From assembly GCA_040376855.1 (NCBI GenBank), contig JBEIPV010000002.1, positions 3,129 to 67,128 of the forward strand: DNA of 64,000 nt, written 5' to 3'. Both the position numbers and the translations under genes were made by a program. Shown piece by piece: positions 8,607 to 16,231 of this stretch. This stretch comes from Bacteriovorax sp040376855 (GTDB taxonomy: Bacteria > Bdellovibrionota > Bacteriovoracia > Bacteriovoracales > Bacteriovoracaceae). Under the pieces are notes generated by a model. It worked only from the letters and a program-made list of their open reading frames with translations. It was not told the DNA's origin and ran no database searches. How positions within the stretch are numbered: the stretch's first letter is position 1; every line of letters starts with the position of its first letter.

Positions 8607-8640
8607 GAAAAAAAAGGCCCACACTTCAATGTGCAGGCCT
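8607..8640 (-). terminator. Intrinsic terminator after the 74-aa gene
   Basis: On the minus strand an AGGCC/GGCCT plus TGTG/CACA stem with a two-base bulge is followed by eight T residues (complement of 8608-8615). It ends transcription of the 74-aa gene before the HD gene starts. Confidence 0.8.
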
Positions 8641-8653
8641 ATAGATTAATTAA

Positions 8654-8878
8654 TTAGTGTAGGTTCTTTTTGTTAAGAGCTTTTGTCTCTTTTTTCTTTT
8701 TCTTAACTGTGATCATAACTTTTTGTTGAATCAACTCAAGCATGATCTTAGCTTCTCTTCTTAGATCGTTATCATTTACGAAGCGATAAAAGTTCTCAAT
8801 ATCGATTGCAGTTCTAAAGTTTCTTGGCGTTTTCGGGCCTTCAACAACTGCTTCTGTTTCTGTATTTACTGTAGACAT
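8654..8878 (-). CDS. Small conserved-looking protein of unknown function
   Basis: The 74-residue product is not one I recognise. It has an acidic, Thr-rich N-terminus (about 1-20), a central helical part with FYRFVNDNDLRREAKIMLEL, and a strongly basic Lys-rich tail (about 58-74). It has no signal peptide or membrane segment, so it should be cytoplasmic. Its expression signals are unusually good: a TTGTAA-N17-TAATAT promoter, a strong ribosome site (GGAGG, 7 bases before ATG) and its own terminator. This points to an abundant single-gene product. The basic tail would suit binding of nucleic acid, but this is inference. It is not XseB: the expected ExoVII small-subunit helical motif is absent. 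Confidence 0.75.
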   Translation of the reverse strand: MSTVNTETEAVVEGPKTPRNFRTAIDIENFYRFVNDNDLRREAKIMLELIQQKVMITVKKKKKETKALNKKNLH

Positions 8879-8900
8879 ATAGTATCCTCCGACTTTTTCA

Positions 8901-8929
8901 ATATTACTTTTTTAGCAATGCAATTACAA
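8901..8929 (-). promoter_or_regulatory. Sigma-70-type promoter for the 74-aa gene
   Basis: Minus-strand TTGTAA (8929-8924), 17-bp spacer, TAATAT (8906-8901). The predicted start near 8894 gives a leader of about 16 bases carrying the GGAGG ribosome site. Confidence 0.6.
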
Positions 8930-8954
8930 CTAATTAAGCTCTTAATAGAGAAGC

Positions 8955-10487
8955 TTAAGCTTCCTTATCAAACTCAACTCCGTAAGAGTGAAGCTTGTTG
9001 TATAGAGTCTTAACTGTAATTCCAAGAACTTTAGCAGTCTTAGTCTTGTTCCCACCAAGGTTTTCAAGTGTTCCCATGATGTGACCTTTTTCAAGTTCTT
9101 CTAGCGTTATGTGTTGAAAGTCTACTGCTTTCGCCACAACTGGAGCTGCTACTACTTTTACTTCTGAAGCACACTGGATGTTTTGGTCCAGGTGAAGTTT
9201 TTCAATAATTGATCCTTCTGCAAGGATGAAAGCTCTCTCTACTACGTTTTGAAGTTCACGTACGTTTCCTGACCAGTTGAACTCTGTAAGGGCCTTGATA
9301 GCTCCTTGAGAGAAAGACTTTTGGTGTTCTTTCGACTTGTTCTGGTTAAGGAAAAAGTTTGCCATAACTTCGATATCTTCTTTTCTCTCTCTAAGAGCTG
9401 GTGCTTTTAACACTACAGTACTTAGTGCGAAGTATAGTTCTTCTCTGAATTTTCCTTCACGTACTAGATCCATAAGATCTTTTGTTGAAGCAGAGATTAG
9501 TCTTACGTCTGACTTAAAGAAACCATTGCTTTCTGCTTTAACACCCATTTTATTTGTAACAAAGTTCATAAGTTTGTTTTGGATAGCTGGAGTCATCTTT
9601 TCAATTGAGTTGATGAAAAGTGATCCAAAGTTTGCTACTTCAAGCATACCAAGTTGACCTTCAGTTCCGAACATTTCACGGTCAAGAGCAGCTTCGTTCA
9701 TTGTAGAACAGTCGATTGTTACGAATGCTCTGTCACGACGGTGTGATCTGCAGTGAATACGACGAGCGATCATTTCTTTACCAGTAGCTGCTTCACCCAT
9801 GATGAAAGAGTTAATTTCTTTATCAGCGATACGGTCAACTAGAGCAAGAAGGTCTTTCATTGCAGGAGATCTACCGATGATTTCCTTTTCAATAATTCTG
9901 AAAGAGTCTTGAATCTTCACACCTGAGCGTGATTCTTGAAGTTCTTTTTCTTTAAGTTCAATTGTTCTTAAAAGTGCTTCGTTTAAGTGTTTAGCTGCAA
10001 GGTACATTTTCATGTTTTGGATTGGAGCTTTAAGGTCAGATAACACTGCCATTCCAAAAGTCATGTCTTCTCTTGTGAACTCACGAGAGTTATCTAGCAT
10101 TTGGCAGTGAATTGATCCAATAACTACACCGTCAGCTGAAATTGGAAGACAGATTTCTGCCTTAATTCCTAATCCTGCTTCTCTTGCGAAAACTGGGTCT
10201 CTTTCTACTGTATTTGAAAAGTATCCTCTTTTTGTACGAGCGATGTATCCTGGAGCTCCGATCCCCTTATCTAAAGTAAGACCGTTTAAAGCTGGGTGCC
10301 CATCTTCTGACATAAGAACTGAAGTTCCATTATCTAGGATTTTGAAGATTTGTACTTTGTGTGAGTTCATGTGAGCTTTAAAGAATGACCCGATTGAACA
10401 AAAGAAATGAGACTCATCTAAGCTTAAAAATAGAGTTGAAGATAGAGATTCTAGGTTTGCTTTGTTATTCATCATTGAGTTAGTCAT
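8955..10487 (-). CDS. NtrC-family transcriptional regulator with degenerate AAA+ domain
   Basis: I choose the ATG at 10487, which has AGGAG 8 bases upstream, over an in-frame TTG at 10505. The 510-residue protein has an N-terminal GAF domain (about 20-165), a sigma-54 activator-type AAA+ domain (about 195-415) and a Fis-type helix-turn-helix (about 467-504). The Walker A GEAATGKE (231-238) and the RERKEDIE region are kept. However, the GAFTGA loop that contacts sigma-54 is absent (that region reads MFGTEGQLGMLE) and Walker B reads LFINSI in place of LFLDEI, losing both acidic residues. The DNA-binding domain is intact. It is therefore probably a DNA-binding regulator that does not activate sigma-54 promoters by ATP hydrolysis. 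Its own promoter lies at 10541-10569. Confidence 0.88.
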   Translation of the reverse strand: MTNSMMNNKANLESLSSTLFLSLDESHFFCSIGSFFKAHMNSHKVQIFKILDNGTSVLMSEDGHPALNGLTLDKGIGAPGYIARTKRGYFSNTVERDPVFAREAGLGIKAEICLPISADGVVIGSIHCQMLDNSREFTREDMTFGMAVLSDLKAPIQNMKMYLAAKHLNEALLRTIELKEKELQESRSGVKIQDSFRIIEKEIIGRSPAMKDLLALVDRIADKEINSFIMGEAATGKEMIARRIHCRSHRRDRAFVTIDCSTMNEAALDREMFGTEGQLGMLEVANFGSLFINSIEKMTPAIQNKLMNFVTNKMGVKAESNGFFKSDVRLISASTKDLMDLVREGKFREELYFALSTVVLKAPALRERKEDIEVMANFFLNQNKSKEHQKSFSQGAIKALTEFNWSGNVRELQNVVERAFILAEGSIIEKLHLDQNIQCASEVKVVAAPVVAKAVDFQHITLEELEKGHIMGTLENLGGNKTKTAKVLGITVKTLYNKLHSYGVEFDKEA

Positions 10488-10540
10488 TGTAAAACTCCTG
10501 GACAATTTAGTGTTTAAAACTGCGTTGCGTTACTCAGTAA

Positions 10541-10569
10541 ATAATACACTGCGTCTGAATTTTTTACAA
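10541..10569 (-). promoter_or_regulatory. Sigma-70-type promoter for the NtrC-like gene
   Basis: Minus-strand TTGTAA (10569-10564), 17-bp spacer and TATTAT (10546-10541), giving a leader of about 45 bases that ends in AGGAGTTTTACA before the ATG at 10487. Confidence 0.55.
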
Positions 10570-10617
10570 GACTAAAATACTCGGTTGTCTAAAAATTTTA
10601 CCTATTCCATGTGATTA

Positions 10618-11958
10618 CTAGAAGTTATACCACCTAGGACTTATACAATTCCCGAATCCAGCGGTAATGGCCCCTAGAATTCCCCCGTCACGGTCCATTA
10701 TGTAGATATTTTGGTCGATCTTCACTCGAGATAAAACTCGCTGGCTAGTAAAGGCGATAAACTCACCATCGTTACTATATGAAGGGTCTTCATTTGAGCC
10801 AAAGTCCTTCGTTAAGCGAGACAGCCCTTGGCCATCAGATGAGATCCTGAAGAGGTCAAAAGAGTTATCCAGCCATGAAGAAAAAACGATCTCTTTTCCA
10901 TCTGGTGAAAACCTTGGAGTGGCATTGAACTGACCAACGAAGCTGATTCTCTTTACATTAGATTCGGTCCCACGTGGGTCCATCGTATAGATCATGGCCT
11001 TTCCTGGTCTATCAGATAAGAAAGTCATAAGAGTTCCATCTGCTGTAATAGAAGGGTCAACGTCAGCAGAGAAATGGTTCGTGATTTTTCTAAGTTCTTT
11101 AGAGTCCACATCCATTTCATAAATTTCAGCGTTTCCTGAAACTGTTAACGTAAGGGCGATTTTCTTTCCACCAGATAAAAAGACAGCTCCGGAGTTCACC
11201 CCTTCTCTATTAGATAGGATTGAAGCGCTTTTTGTTCTCATGTCCATCAGGTAAAGATCGTTATTTCTCTTTCCCTTAGCATTGCTAATAAGAGAGTAAA
11301 CTAAATACCTTCCATCAGAAGACATTGATGGCGACATAACAATCCCGCCATGGTTAGTAATTTGATTAACATTTTTACCGTCGAAATCCATCATATAGAT
11401 TTCTTTTACCGTTTTTCTTCCTCTGGTATTTCTATCTGAAACGAAAACAATTTTTGAAGTAAAGATTGAGTTCTTACCTACTACATGTTTGTACACGGCA
11501 TTTGCCATCTCATGACCAACGCGTCTGATACCAGCAATCGTTGTCGTCATGCTGTTGTTATAAATTTGTTTTTTATTTTTAATATCTTCGAAAACAACCG
11601 TCACTTTCATGTTGTCGCCAGCAGCTTTATCAACTGTTGCTGTCCCTAGATAGCGCACTCCTTTAGAGTTCCAGTAATCATAATTTGTTGTTTGACGAAA
11701 AGCTGTATTATTAGGAGCGGCCTCTACTAGAAAGAATTTCTTTTGGTAAAAAGAAAAATCGTTTCTCATCAGTTTTACTAATTCAGATGCTGCATTTTTT
11801 TGAGCGGCACTTAACCCGCCTCCAGTATAAGCGTCTTGAATTACCATTTTATCTTTTTCCAGCGTCGCTTCTCCAACGGCCACAATTGTTAAATTGTCGT
11901 CTTGAGCAAAAACAGCAACCTGAAACATAAGGGTAAAGATAACTAATAAACTTTTCAT
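10618..11958 (-). CDS. tolB: Tol-Pal system periplasmic protein TolB
   Basis: A signal peptide (about 1-18, ending SAQ-like VAVFAQ) leads into the TolB N-terminal domain (about 20-150) and a six-bladed beta-propeller with repeated WD40-like strands such as SPSMSSDGRYLVY and DPSITADGTLMTFLSD. TolB links the inner-membrane TolQRA motor to Pal and outer-membrane proteins, drawing the outer membrane in during constriction. The 446-residue length is typical. It is the last gene of tolQ-tolR-tolA-tolB, 8 bp after tolA, with AGAGG before its ATG. A pal gene, often next, is not in this window; the next gene downstream is the NtrC-like regulator. No clear terminator was seen after it. Confidence 0.95.
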   Translation of the reverse strand: MKSLLVIFTLMFQVAVFAQDDNLTIVAVGEATLEKDKMVIQDAYTGGGLSAAQKNAASELVKLMRNDFSFYQKKFFLVEAAPNNTAFRQTTNYDYWNSKGVRYLGTATVDKAAGDNMKVTVVFEDIKNKKQIYNNSMTTTIAGIRRVGHEMANAVYKHVVGKNSIFTSKIVFVSDRNTRGRKTVKEIYMMDFDGKNVNQITNHGGIVMSPSMSSDGRYLVYSLISNAKGKRNNDLYLMDMRTKSASILSNREGVNSGAVFLSGGKKIALTLTVSGNAEIYEMDVDSKELRKITNHFSADVDPSITADGTLMTFLSDRPGKAMIYTMDPRGTESNVKRISFVGQFNATPRFSPDGKEIVFSSWLDNSFDLFRISSDGQGLSRLTKDFGSNEDPSYSNDGEFIAFTSQRVLSRVKIDQNIYIMDRDGGILGAITAGFGNCISPRWYNF

Positions 11959-11966
11959 AAAACCTC

Positions 11967-12818
11967 TTATAAAGGGAAACCTAACAATATATCACCATTT
12001 TGAGCGCGCTTACCGAACTCTTCTTTAAGCGCGGGAAAAGGAGCAGCTGCTTTTACTGCATCCACTGCACGTTGATCATATTCAGTGTCACCACTAGATT
12101 GGTAAACAACTGCACGGGCCACTTCACCATTTGAATTAAGCCACACACGAACTCTGCATTTCAAATTTTTATCCATCAAGAAGCTTGGCAACTTCCAGTG
12201 AGGACGAACTAAATCAGGAAGTCTTGAAGCATAGGCCTGAAAAGCAGTTAAATCACCTGCTGCTCCATCACCGTACATCGCCGTTCCTTTACTCAGCTTA
12301 TTTCCAGAAAGAACCAGATTTTTTAAAGCAGACTCTTTGTCACCATAAAGACCTTTTTCGGCCTTTTGTGTTCCTTCTGACTCAACTTTTTTATTTCCAA
12401 TCGTCTTTAGTTTACTTAAGAAGTCTTTGCGCTTTTTAGCGGCCTGAGCTTCCTGGAAAGCTTCAGAAGTATCAGGAGTTTTATCAACAACTTTTGGTTC
12501 TTCTTTAGGCTCAACTTTCTCTACGACTTTTTCAGCTTCTTTTACGATCTCAGCTTTTTCTTCTTTTTGCGCTTCTTCTACGCCACTAGAAAGATTTTTT
12601 AATTCATTCAGGGTTTGAGTCGGCATGGCCACCATATCAACACGAACCGAAGCCTGGATAAGTTCCAGGTTTTTTTCCTGCTGGGCCCTTTGAATATCAA
12701 AGGCCACTTTCCCACTGATAAGTGTGCAGGCAACCAACGCAATATGGATGTACCCTGAACGTCTTAAGTAGAAGTTAAAAGCAGGATGATTGAATTTAGG
12801 TATTTCAAAAACTCTCAT
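11967..12818 (-). CDS. tolA: TolA-like / TonB C-terminal domain protein
   Basis: The 283-residue protein has a short cytoplasmic N-terminus, one membrane helix (about 20-40), a periplasmic Glu/Lys/Val-rich segment (about 65-150) and a C-terminal TonB/TolA-type domain (about 185-283), with features such as YQSSGDTEYDQRAVDAVKAA. Its place between tolR and tolB identifies it as TolA, which uses the proton-motive force harvested by TolQR to pull on TolB and Pal. The central region is shorter than the long helical domain of E. coli TolA. It overlaps the tolR stop by one base and has its own start at ATG 12818. Confidence 0.88.
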   Translation of the reverse strand: MRVFEIPKFNHPAFNFYLRRSGYIHIALVACTLISGKVAFDIQRAQQEKNLELIQASVRVDMVAMPTQTLNELKNLSSGVEEAQKEEKAEIVKEAEKVVEKVEPKEEPKVVDKTPDTSEAFQEAQAAKKRKDFLSKLKTIGNKKVESEGTQKAEKGLYGDKESALKNLVLSGNKLSKGTAMYGDGAAGDLTAFQAYASRLPDLVRPHWKLPSFLMDKNLKCRVRVWLNSNGEVARAVVYQSSGDTEYDQRAVDAVKAAAPFPALKEEFGKRAQNGDILLGFPL

Positions 12819-13234
12819 TATTTTTTATCTTCTGTCACAGTCACAAGAGCGATTTTGTTAATTCCACCGCGTTTTAAAAACGACATAAGTTTTGCCACTT
12901 TTCCATAAGCTAAGCCAAAGTCAGCACGTAAGAAAACTGTGTCTGTTTTATTTTCTTTAAATTGCTTCTGGATTTCCGGGATTAACTCCCCGATCAGCAT
13001 CTTGTCTTTTCCTAAGTAGTAGTCTTCTGACTTACTAAGCGACAAGATAACCTGAGTTGCATTCAGATTGATGGGGTTAACTTCTTTTGTTTTAGGTAAA
13101 TCAAGTTTGATCCCGTTTAACATTAAAGGTGCAGTTACCATGAAGATAACTAAAAGCACGAGCATAACGTCGACTAGTGGAGTGACGTTGATGTCGGAAA
13201 TAGCGCCTTTTTTCTTACCAGTATTAAATGCCAT
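12818..13234 (-). CDS. tolR: Tol system proton-channel component TolR (ExbD family)
   Basis: I place the start at ATG 13234, preceded by GAGGA at good spacing and 10 bp after the tolQ stop; the longer open frame upstream overlaps tolQ and lacks such a site. The 138-residue product has a basic N-terminus, one membrane helix with the family signature INVTPLVDVMLVLLVIFMV (the Asp of LVDV is the proton-carrying residue), and a periplasmic ExbD/TolR domain. With TolQ it forms the proton-driven motor that energises TolA. Confidence 0.94.
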   Translation of the reverse strand: MAFNTGKKKGAISDINVTPLVDVMLVLLVIFMVTAPLMLNGIKLDLPKTKEVNPINLNATQVILSLSKSEDYYLGKDKMLIGELIPEIQKQFKENKTDTVFLRADFGLAYGKVAKLMSFLKRGGINKIALVTVTEDKK

Positions 13235-13244
13235 AGGTTCCTCG

Positions 13245-13943
13245 TTATTCGATGATAGATCTCTCAACAACGTTGATGAAATCCTGTCCAAAACTTTCCA
13301 TCTCAGAATTCATTTTATCGTTAACTGAGTTGAAGTGGTTATAAAACCAAACAGCAGGAATAGCAGCAGCAAGACCAACAGCAGTTGCAACCAGGGCTTC
13401 CGCAATACCAGGAGCTACAGCGTCGATTGATCCACCACCAGTCGCAAGCCCTGAGAAAGCATCAATAATACCCCAAACTGTTCCGAATAATCCTACGAAT
13501 GGAGTAACAGATCCGATTGAAGCAAGTGTTGGAAGAAGTTTGCTTAGCTCATCATTAGTTTCGTTAGCACCTTTTTTCAATCCGCGCTCTAGTACACCCA
13601 TTCCAAAATTCTGGAAGTGAAATGCAAGACCACTTTTTTGGTGTTGACCAGTGTAAGCTTCTTTCATCTTCACCAGTTCTTTGTAACCATTTGTGTATAA
13701 AGCTTTATAAGGTGAAAAAGGCATCATCTCAGCTTTAAGCATGATCTCTTTTAAGTTTTCTGTTGTTGAGTAAACTTCATAGAATTTTTTATTGTTTTCT
13801 TCAACTTCAGCAAAAAGCTTTTTCTTTTTTAAGATGATCGCCCATGAATAAACTGAGGCCGCAATTAAAAGTCCTAATACAACTTTAACTACAAATCCTG
13901 AATGCCAAATAATGTTAAGAATATCTAATTTTGCGCCTTCCAC
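13245..13943 (-). CDS. tolQ: Tol system motor component TolQ (ExbB/MotA family)
   Basis: This 232-residue protein has the three-helix MotA/TolQ/ExbB arrangement: helix 1 at about 15-35, then a cytoplasmic region, and helices 2 and 3 in the block that begins LPTLASIGSVTPFVGLFGTVWGI and continues through GLAAAIPAVWFY. The start is a GTG at 13943 with AGGAG 5 bases upstream. It is the first gene of the tol operon. About 80 bp of non-coding, T/A-rich sequence separates it from the upstream membrane-protein gene; a TATGAT element there could be a -10 but no matching -35 was found. Confidence 0.95.
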   Translation of the reverse strand: MEGAKLDILNIIWHSGFVVKVVLGLLIAASVYSWAIILKKKKLFAEVEENNKKFYEVYSTTENLKEIMLKAEMMPFSPYKALYTNGYKELVKMKEAYTGQHQKSGLAFHFQNFGMGVLERGLKKGANETNDELSKLLPTLASIGSVTPFVGLFGTVWGIIDAFSGLATGGGSIDAVAPGIAEALVATAVGLAAAIPAVWFYNHFNSVNDKMNSEMESFGQDFINVVERSIIE

Positions 13944-14022
13944 AGTTACTCCTGATGAAATAATGACAATTTTTTTTATGCCTACTTATCATAGACAATT
14001 TTTGATGAAAATTTAAGTGAAA

Positions 14023-14889
14023 TCAATCCCGATAGATATACTCTGGTTTCTTTTTCAGAGTGTATTGCAGATATCCGATAGCAAAAATGATTAAAATAAA
14101 AACTGAGGCCGTGCTAATTTTTTTTGATGCGGCCATTGGAGAATAGATCTCTCCCCAGACAGGATCTAATCCTAAAAGTGAGAAAGATGGGACAATAAAA
14201 GCAATTAAAAAGACCGCTGGAAGTGTCCAATTTTTTCTTCTCCACTCTCCTGAGTAAACTAAAAGAATAAAAAAGGCGTAAAGCTTAAGTGTAATGGTCT
14301 GCTCGTAAACAAAAGTTGCAGCAGTGAAAAAATAAAAAAGAAGTGGAAGGATAATCATGCGCTTTAAGCGCAGGTTTTCTTCGCGGACAGGATAAAAAAC
14401 ATCCAAAATAACCAATAAAACATAATCAACTGCAAAAAAGACAAATGAACCGACAATCGACAGCAAGAGCCTGTCGATTTCCACAATCATAGTGCTGTTA
14501 AATTTTATTTCCCCAAGACCAAGAAGCCCGATGATTAAAAATAAAAGTGTGACAATCACTTCAATTCTTGGCGTCTGGATACTGTTTCTAAAATAGCTCT
14601 TCAGCGAGAAAATCTTTTTTGTTTTAAGATTCACAAATAACATGGCCAGATAAAACACAGAAACTTTAGACAAGATGATCAGTCCCCACCCTCTGTCTCC
14701 AATCCAGTCACCAATAGTCCTGATGTTGTGTTCCAGGAGTAAGTGAAAAAAAGAAATGAGAGAAATAAGAATCAAATGAAATCCCCATAACACTGCATAG
14801 AAAGCACAATAAAAGATCATCTGTTTTCCCAGATTAGACTGGAGAAACTCAAGGATCTTATTGTAGTTATCTATCAGGCGAGTTTTCAT
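14023..14889 (-). CDS. Polytopic inner-membrane protein, function unknown
   Basis: I do not recognise this 288-residue protein. It has about seven or eight hydrophobic segments (roughly 20-48, 68-87, 107-127, 140-165, 180-197, 205-220, 226-243 and 262-280), short charged loops and no conserved catalytic motif I can name. The ATG overlaps the last base of the upstream gene's coding end, which suggests coupled expression with the two secreted or lipid-anchored proteins before it. The unit lies between lapB and the tol operon, so an envelope role is reasonable inference but nothing more. Confidence 0.7.
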   Translation of the reverse strand: MKTRLIDNYNKILEFLQSNLGKQMIFYCAFYAVLWGFHLILISLISFFHLLLEHNIRTIGDWIGDRGWGLIILSKVSVFYLAMLFVNLKTKKIFSLKSYFRNSIQTPRIEVIVTLLFLIIGLLGLGEIKFNSTMIVEIDRLLLSIVGSFVFFAVDYVLLVILDVFYPVREENLRLKRMIILPLLFYFFTAATFVYEQTITLKLYAFFILLVYSGEWRRKNWTLPAVFLIAFIVPSFSLLGLDPVWGEIYSPMAASKKISTASVFILIIFAIGYLQYTLKKKPEYIYRD

Positions 14890-15776
14890 TAAAAACGGCT
14901 TGGTTTTGGTTTTAACCAGTTCATCTGCAATTCAGGTGAAGGATAGATCTGGTTATACTTTTTATAAAGCGCATTGGTTTTCGTTAACTGGTCTATTTTT
15001 TCCAATAGAGTCAGGTAAGTGTTCCACATCTTCATGTCGTTCTTTAAAAGTGTATCCATCTCAGTCGTTACTTCAAACTGCTCCTGGAAGCTAAAGCCTT
15101 TGACCAGTAAAACATTCGAGTACTTCTTTAAATGATCAGCAATCAGCTTTTTATCAAAAGGTTTCCCTGAAAAATTTGATCCCATGTAGGCCTCTAGTTC
15201 TTTAGAAGTCACATAGTTTTTAAAATACCCTTTTCTGGCACGCAGGAAGTCTTCAAAAAGAATCAATGAAATTTCAACTTTAGATAAGTCCAGCGTTCTG
15301 ATAAATGGCAAAGATAAAATAAAAATATACTCTTTATCATTTGTCGGAAGAGCAGCGTGGATCACTTCCGTTGAATCAACTAAAAGGATCTTAATCTTCT
15401 TTTCATAAATTCCTTGAGCTTCTAAAAGCGAGATAAAAGACTTCTCGATATCAAAGTCCGGCTTATGGAAATCCCATTTTAATGTCGTCGCATTTTTTAC
15501 CAACCATAACTCTGAAAACATATTCCAGAACACGTCAGGGCCTGGCACGTTATAGCGCTTCATCTCCGAAAGCTTTTTCTTATCTAGTAAAACGCGCTTC
15601 TCTGTTTCTTTTTTTTGTAACTCACCTTCCAGACCATCTTTTTTAATCAGGTCTTTAATAGATGAAAAATCAATCAGGTCTTTACCGGGTGCTTCAGTTT
15701 TAGCGGCCTCCGCTGAAAAGGCCTGCAGTGTACAAGCAGAAAAAACAACCAACGTTAAATATAATACATTTTTCAT
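14889..15776 (-). CDS. Secreted protein resembling an M48 peptidase without its active site
   Basis: The start is the ATG at 15776, which overlaps the previous stop (ATGA) and begins a signal sequence (MKNVLYLTLVVFSACTLQAFSA); the FSAC could be a lipobox. In the middle, from VIHAALPTNDKEYIFI through LDLSKVEISLILFEDFLRA, the order of features matches M48 peptidases (NAFALPGG, YIFVTRGLL, ELAAVLAHELGH), and a later EQFEVTTEMDTLL resembles the third-ligand region. But the HExxH zinc site is replaced by FEDFL, so it should not be an active metalloprotease. This relation is my reading of the pattern, without an alignment. It is co-transcribed with its neighbours on both sides. Confidence 0.65.
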   Translation of the reverse strand: MKNVLYLTLVVFSACTLQAFSAEAAKTEAPGKDLIDFSSIKDLIKKDGLEGELQKKETEKRVLLDKKKLSEMKRYNVPGPDVFWNMFSELWLVKNATTLKWDFHKPDFDIEKSFISLLEAQGIYEKKIKILLVDSTEVIHAALPTNDKEYIFILSLPFIRTLDLSKVEISLILFEDFLRARKGYFKNYVTSKELEAYMGSNFSGKPFDKKLIADHLKKYSNVLLVKGFSFQEQFEVTTEMDTLLKNDMKMWNTYLTLLEKIDQLTKTNALYKKYNQIYPSPELQMNWLKPKPSRF

Positions 15777-16231
15777 TGGTTCACCTTCGACTTGCCTTGC
15801 GTGTATTGGTCGTAAAGTCTTGCCCAATAATAAAGGTCATTGATATCAAGCTCCAGTCCATCAAAAAACTTTGAGTACTCTTCTTCAAAACATTCATTTT
15901 TTTTATCTGATAAATAGGCCGACATGATAAAGCCATCGTAAGGCCCAACAGTGACCAGGTTCCAGTCGTTGTCGCCATAAAGTACGAAGTCTTTTCCATC
16001 GCTGGATGTCTCTTTCATAATTTTAACAGGATGGTTGCAACTGATGGTTGTCATAACCTGAGAAAAACGAGACGCATTCTGGTGAACGTTCCCCATCATC
16101 TGGTTAAAGTACTTCACTCCGATCAGCGTTTTTTTCATCGCAGGTGCCGCTACCGGAGCAGTGGCAGGAGTGGTTTGAGCAAAAAGATTAAAACTAAAAA
16201 TAAGCATCATGCTTAAAATTATTTTAGACAT
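15773..16231 (-). CDS. Small secreted protein, function unknown
   Basis: The ATG at 16231 shares a base with the lapB stop (TAATG) and follows GGAAGG, so it is preferred over the longer frame starting at 16243 inside lapB. The 152-residue product has a signal peptide (about 1-18, ending LFAQ) followed by an Ala/Pro/Thr linker and a domain with three aromatic-rich blocks (VLYGDNDWNLVTVGPYDGF, KNECFEEEYSKFFDG, LYYWARLYDQY) and two cysteines. I cannot assign it to a family. It overlaps the next gene by 4 bp (ATGA). It lies in a run lapB - this gene - M48-like - membrane protein. Confidence 0.72.
   Translation of the reverse strand: MSKIILSMMLIFSFNLFAQTTPATAPVAAPAMKKTLIGVKYFNQMMGNVHQNASRFSQVMTTISCNHPVKIMKETSSDGKDFVLYGDNDWNLVTVGPYDGFIMSAYLSDKKNECFEEEYSKFFDGLELDINDLYYWARLYDQYTQGKSKVNQ

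Noticed and set aside
8654..8878. Possible xseB (exonuclease VII small subunit) on size
   Set aside because: The characteristic small-subunit helical motif is absent and the gene is 6 kb from xseA.
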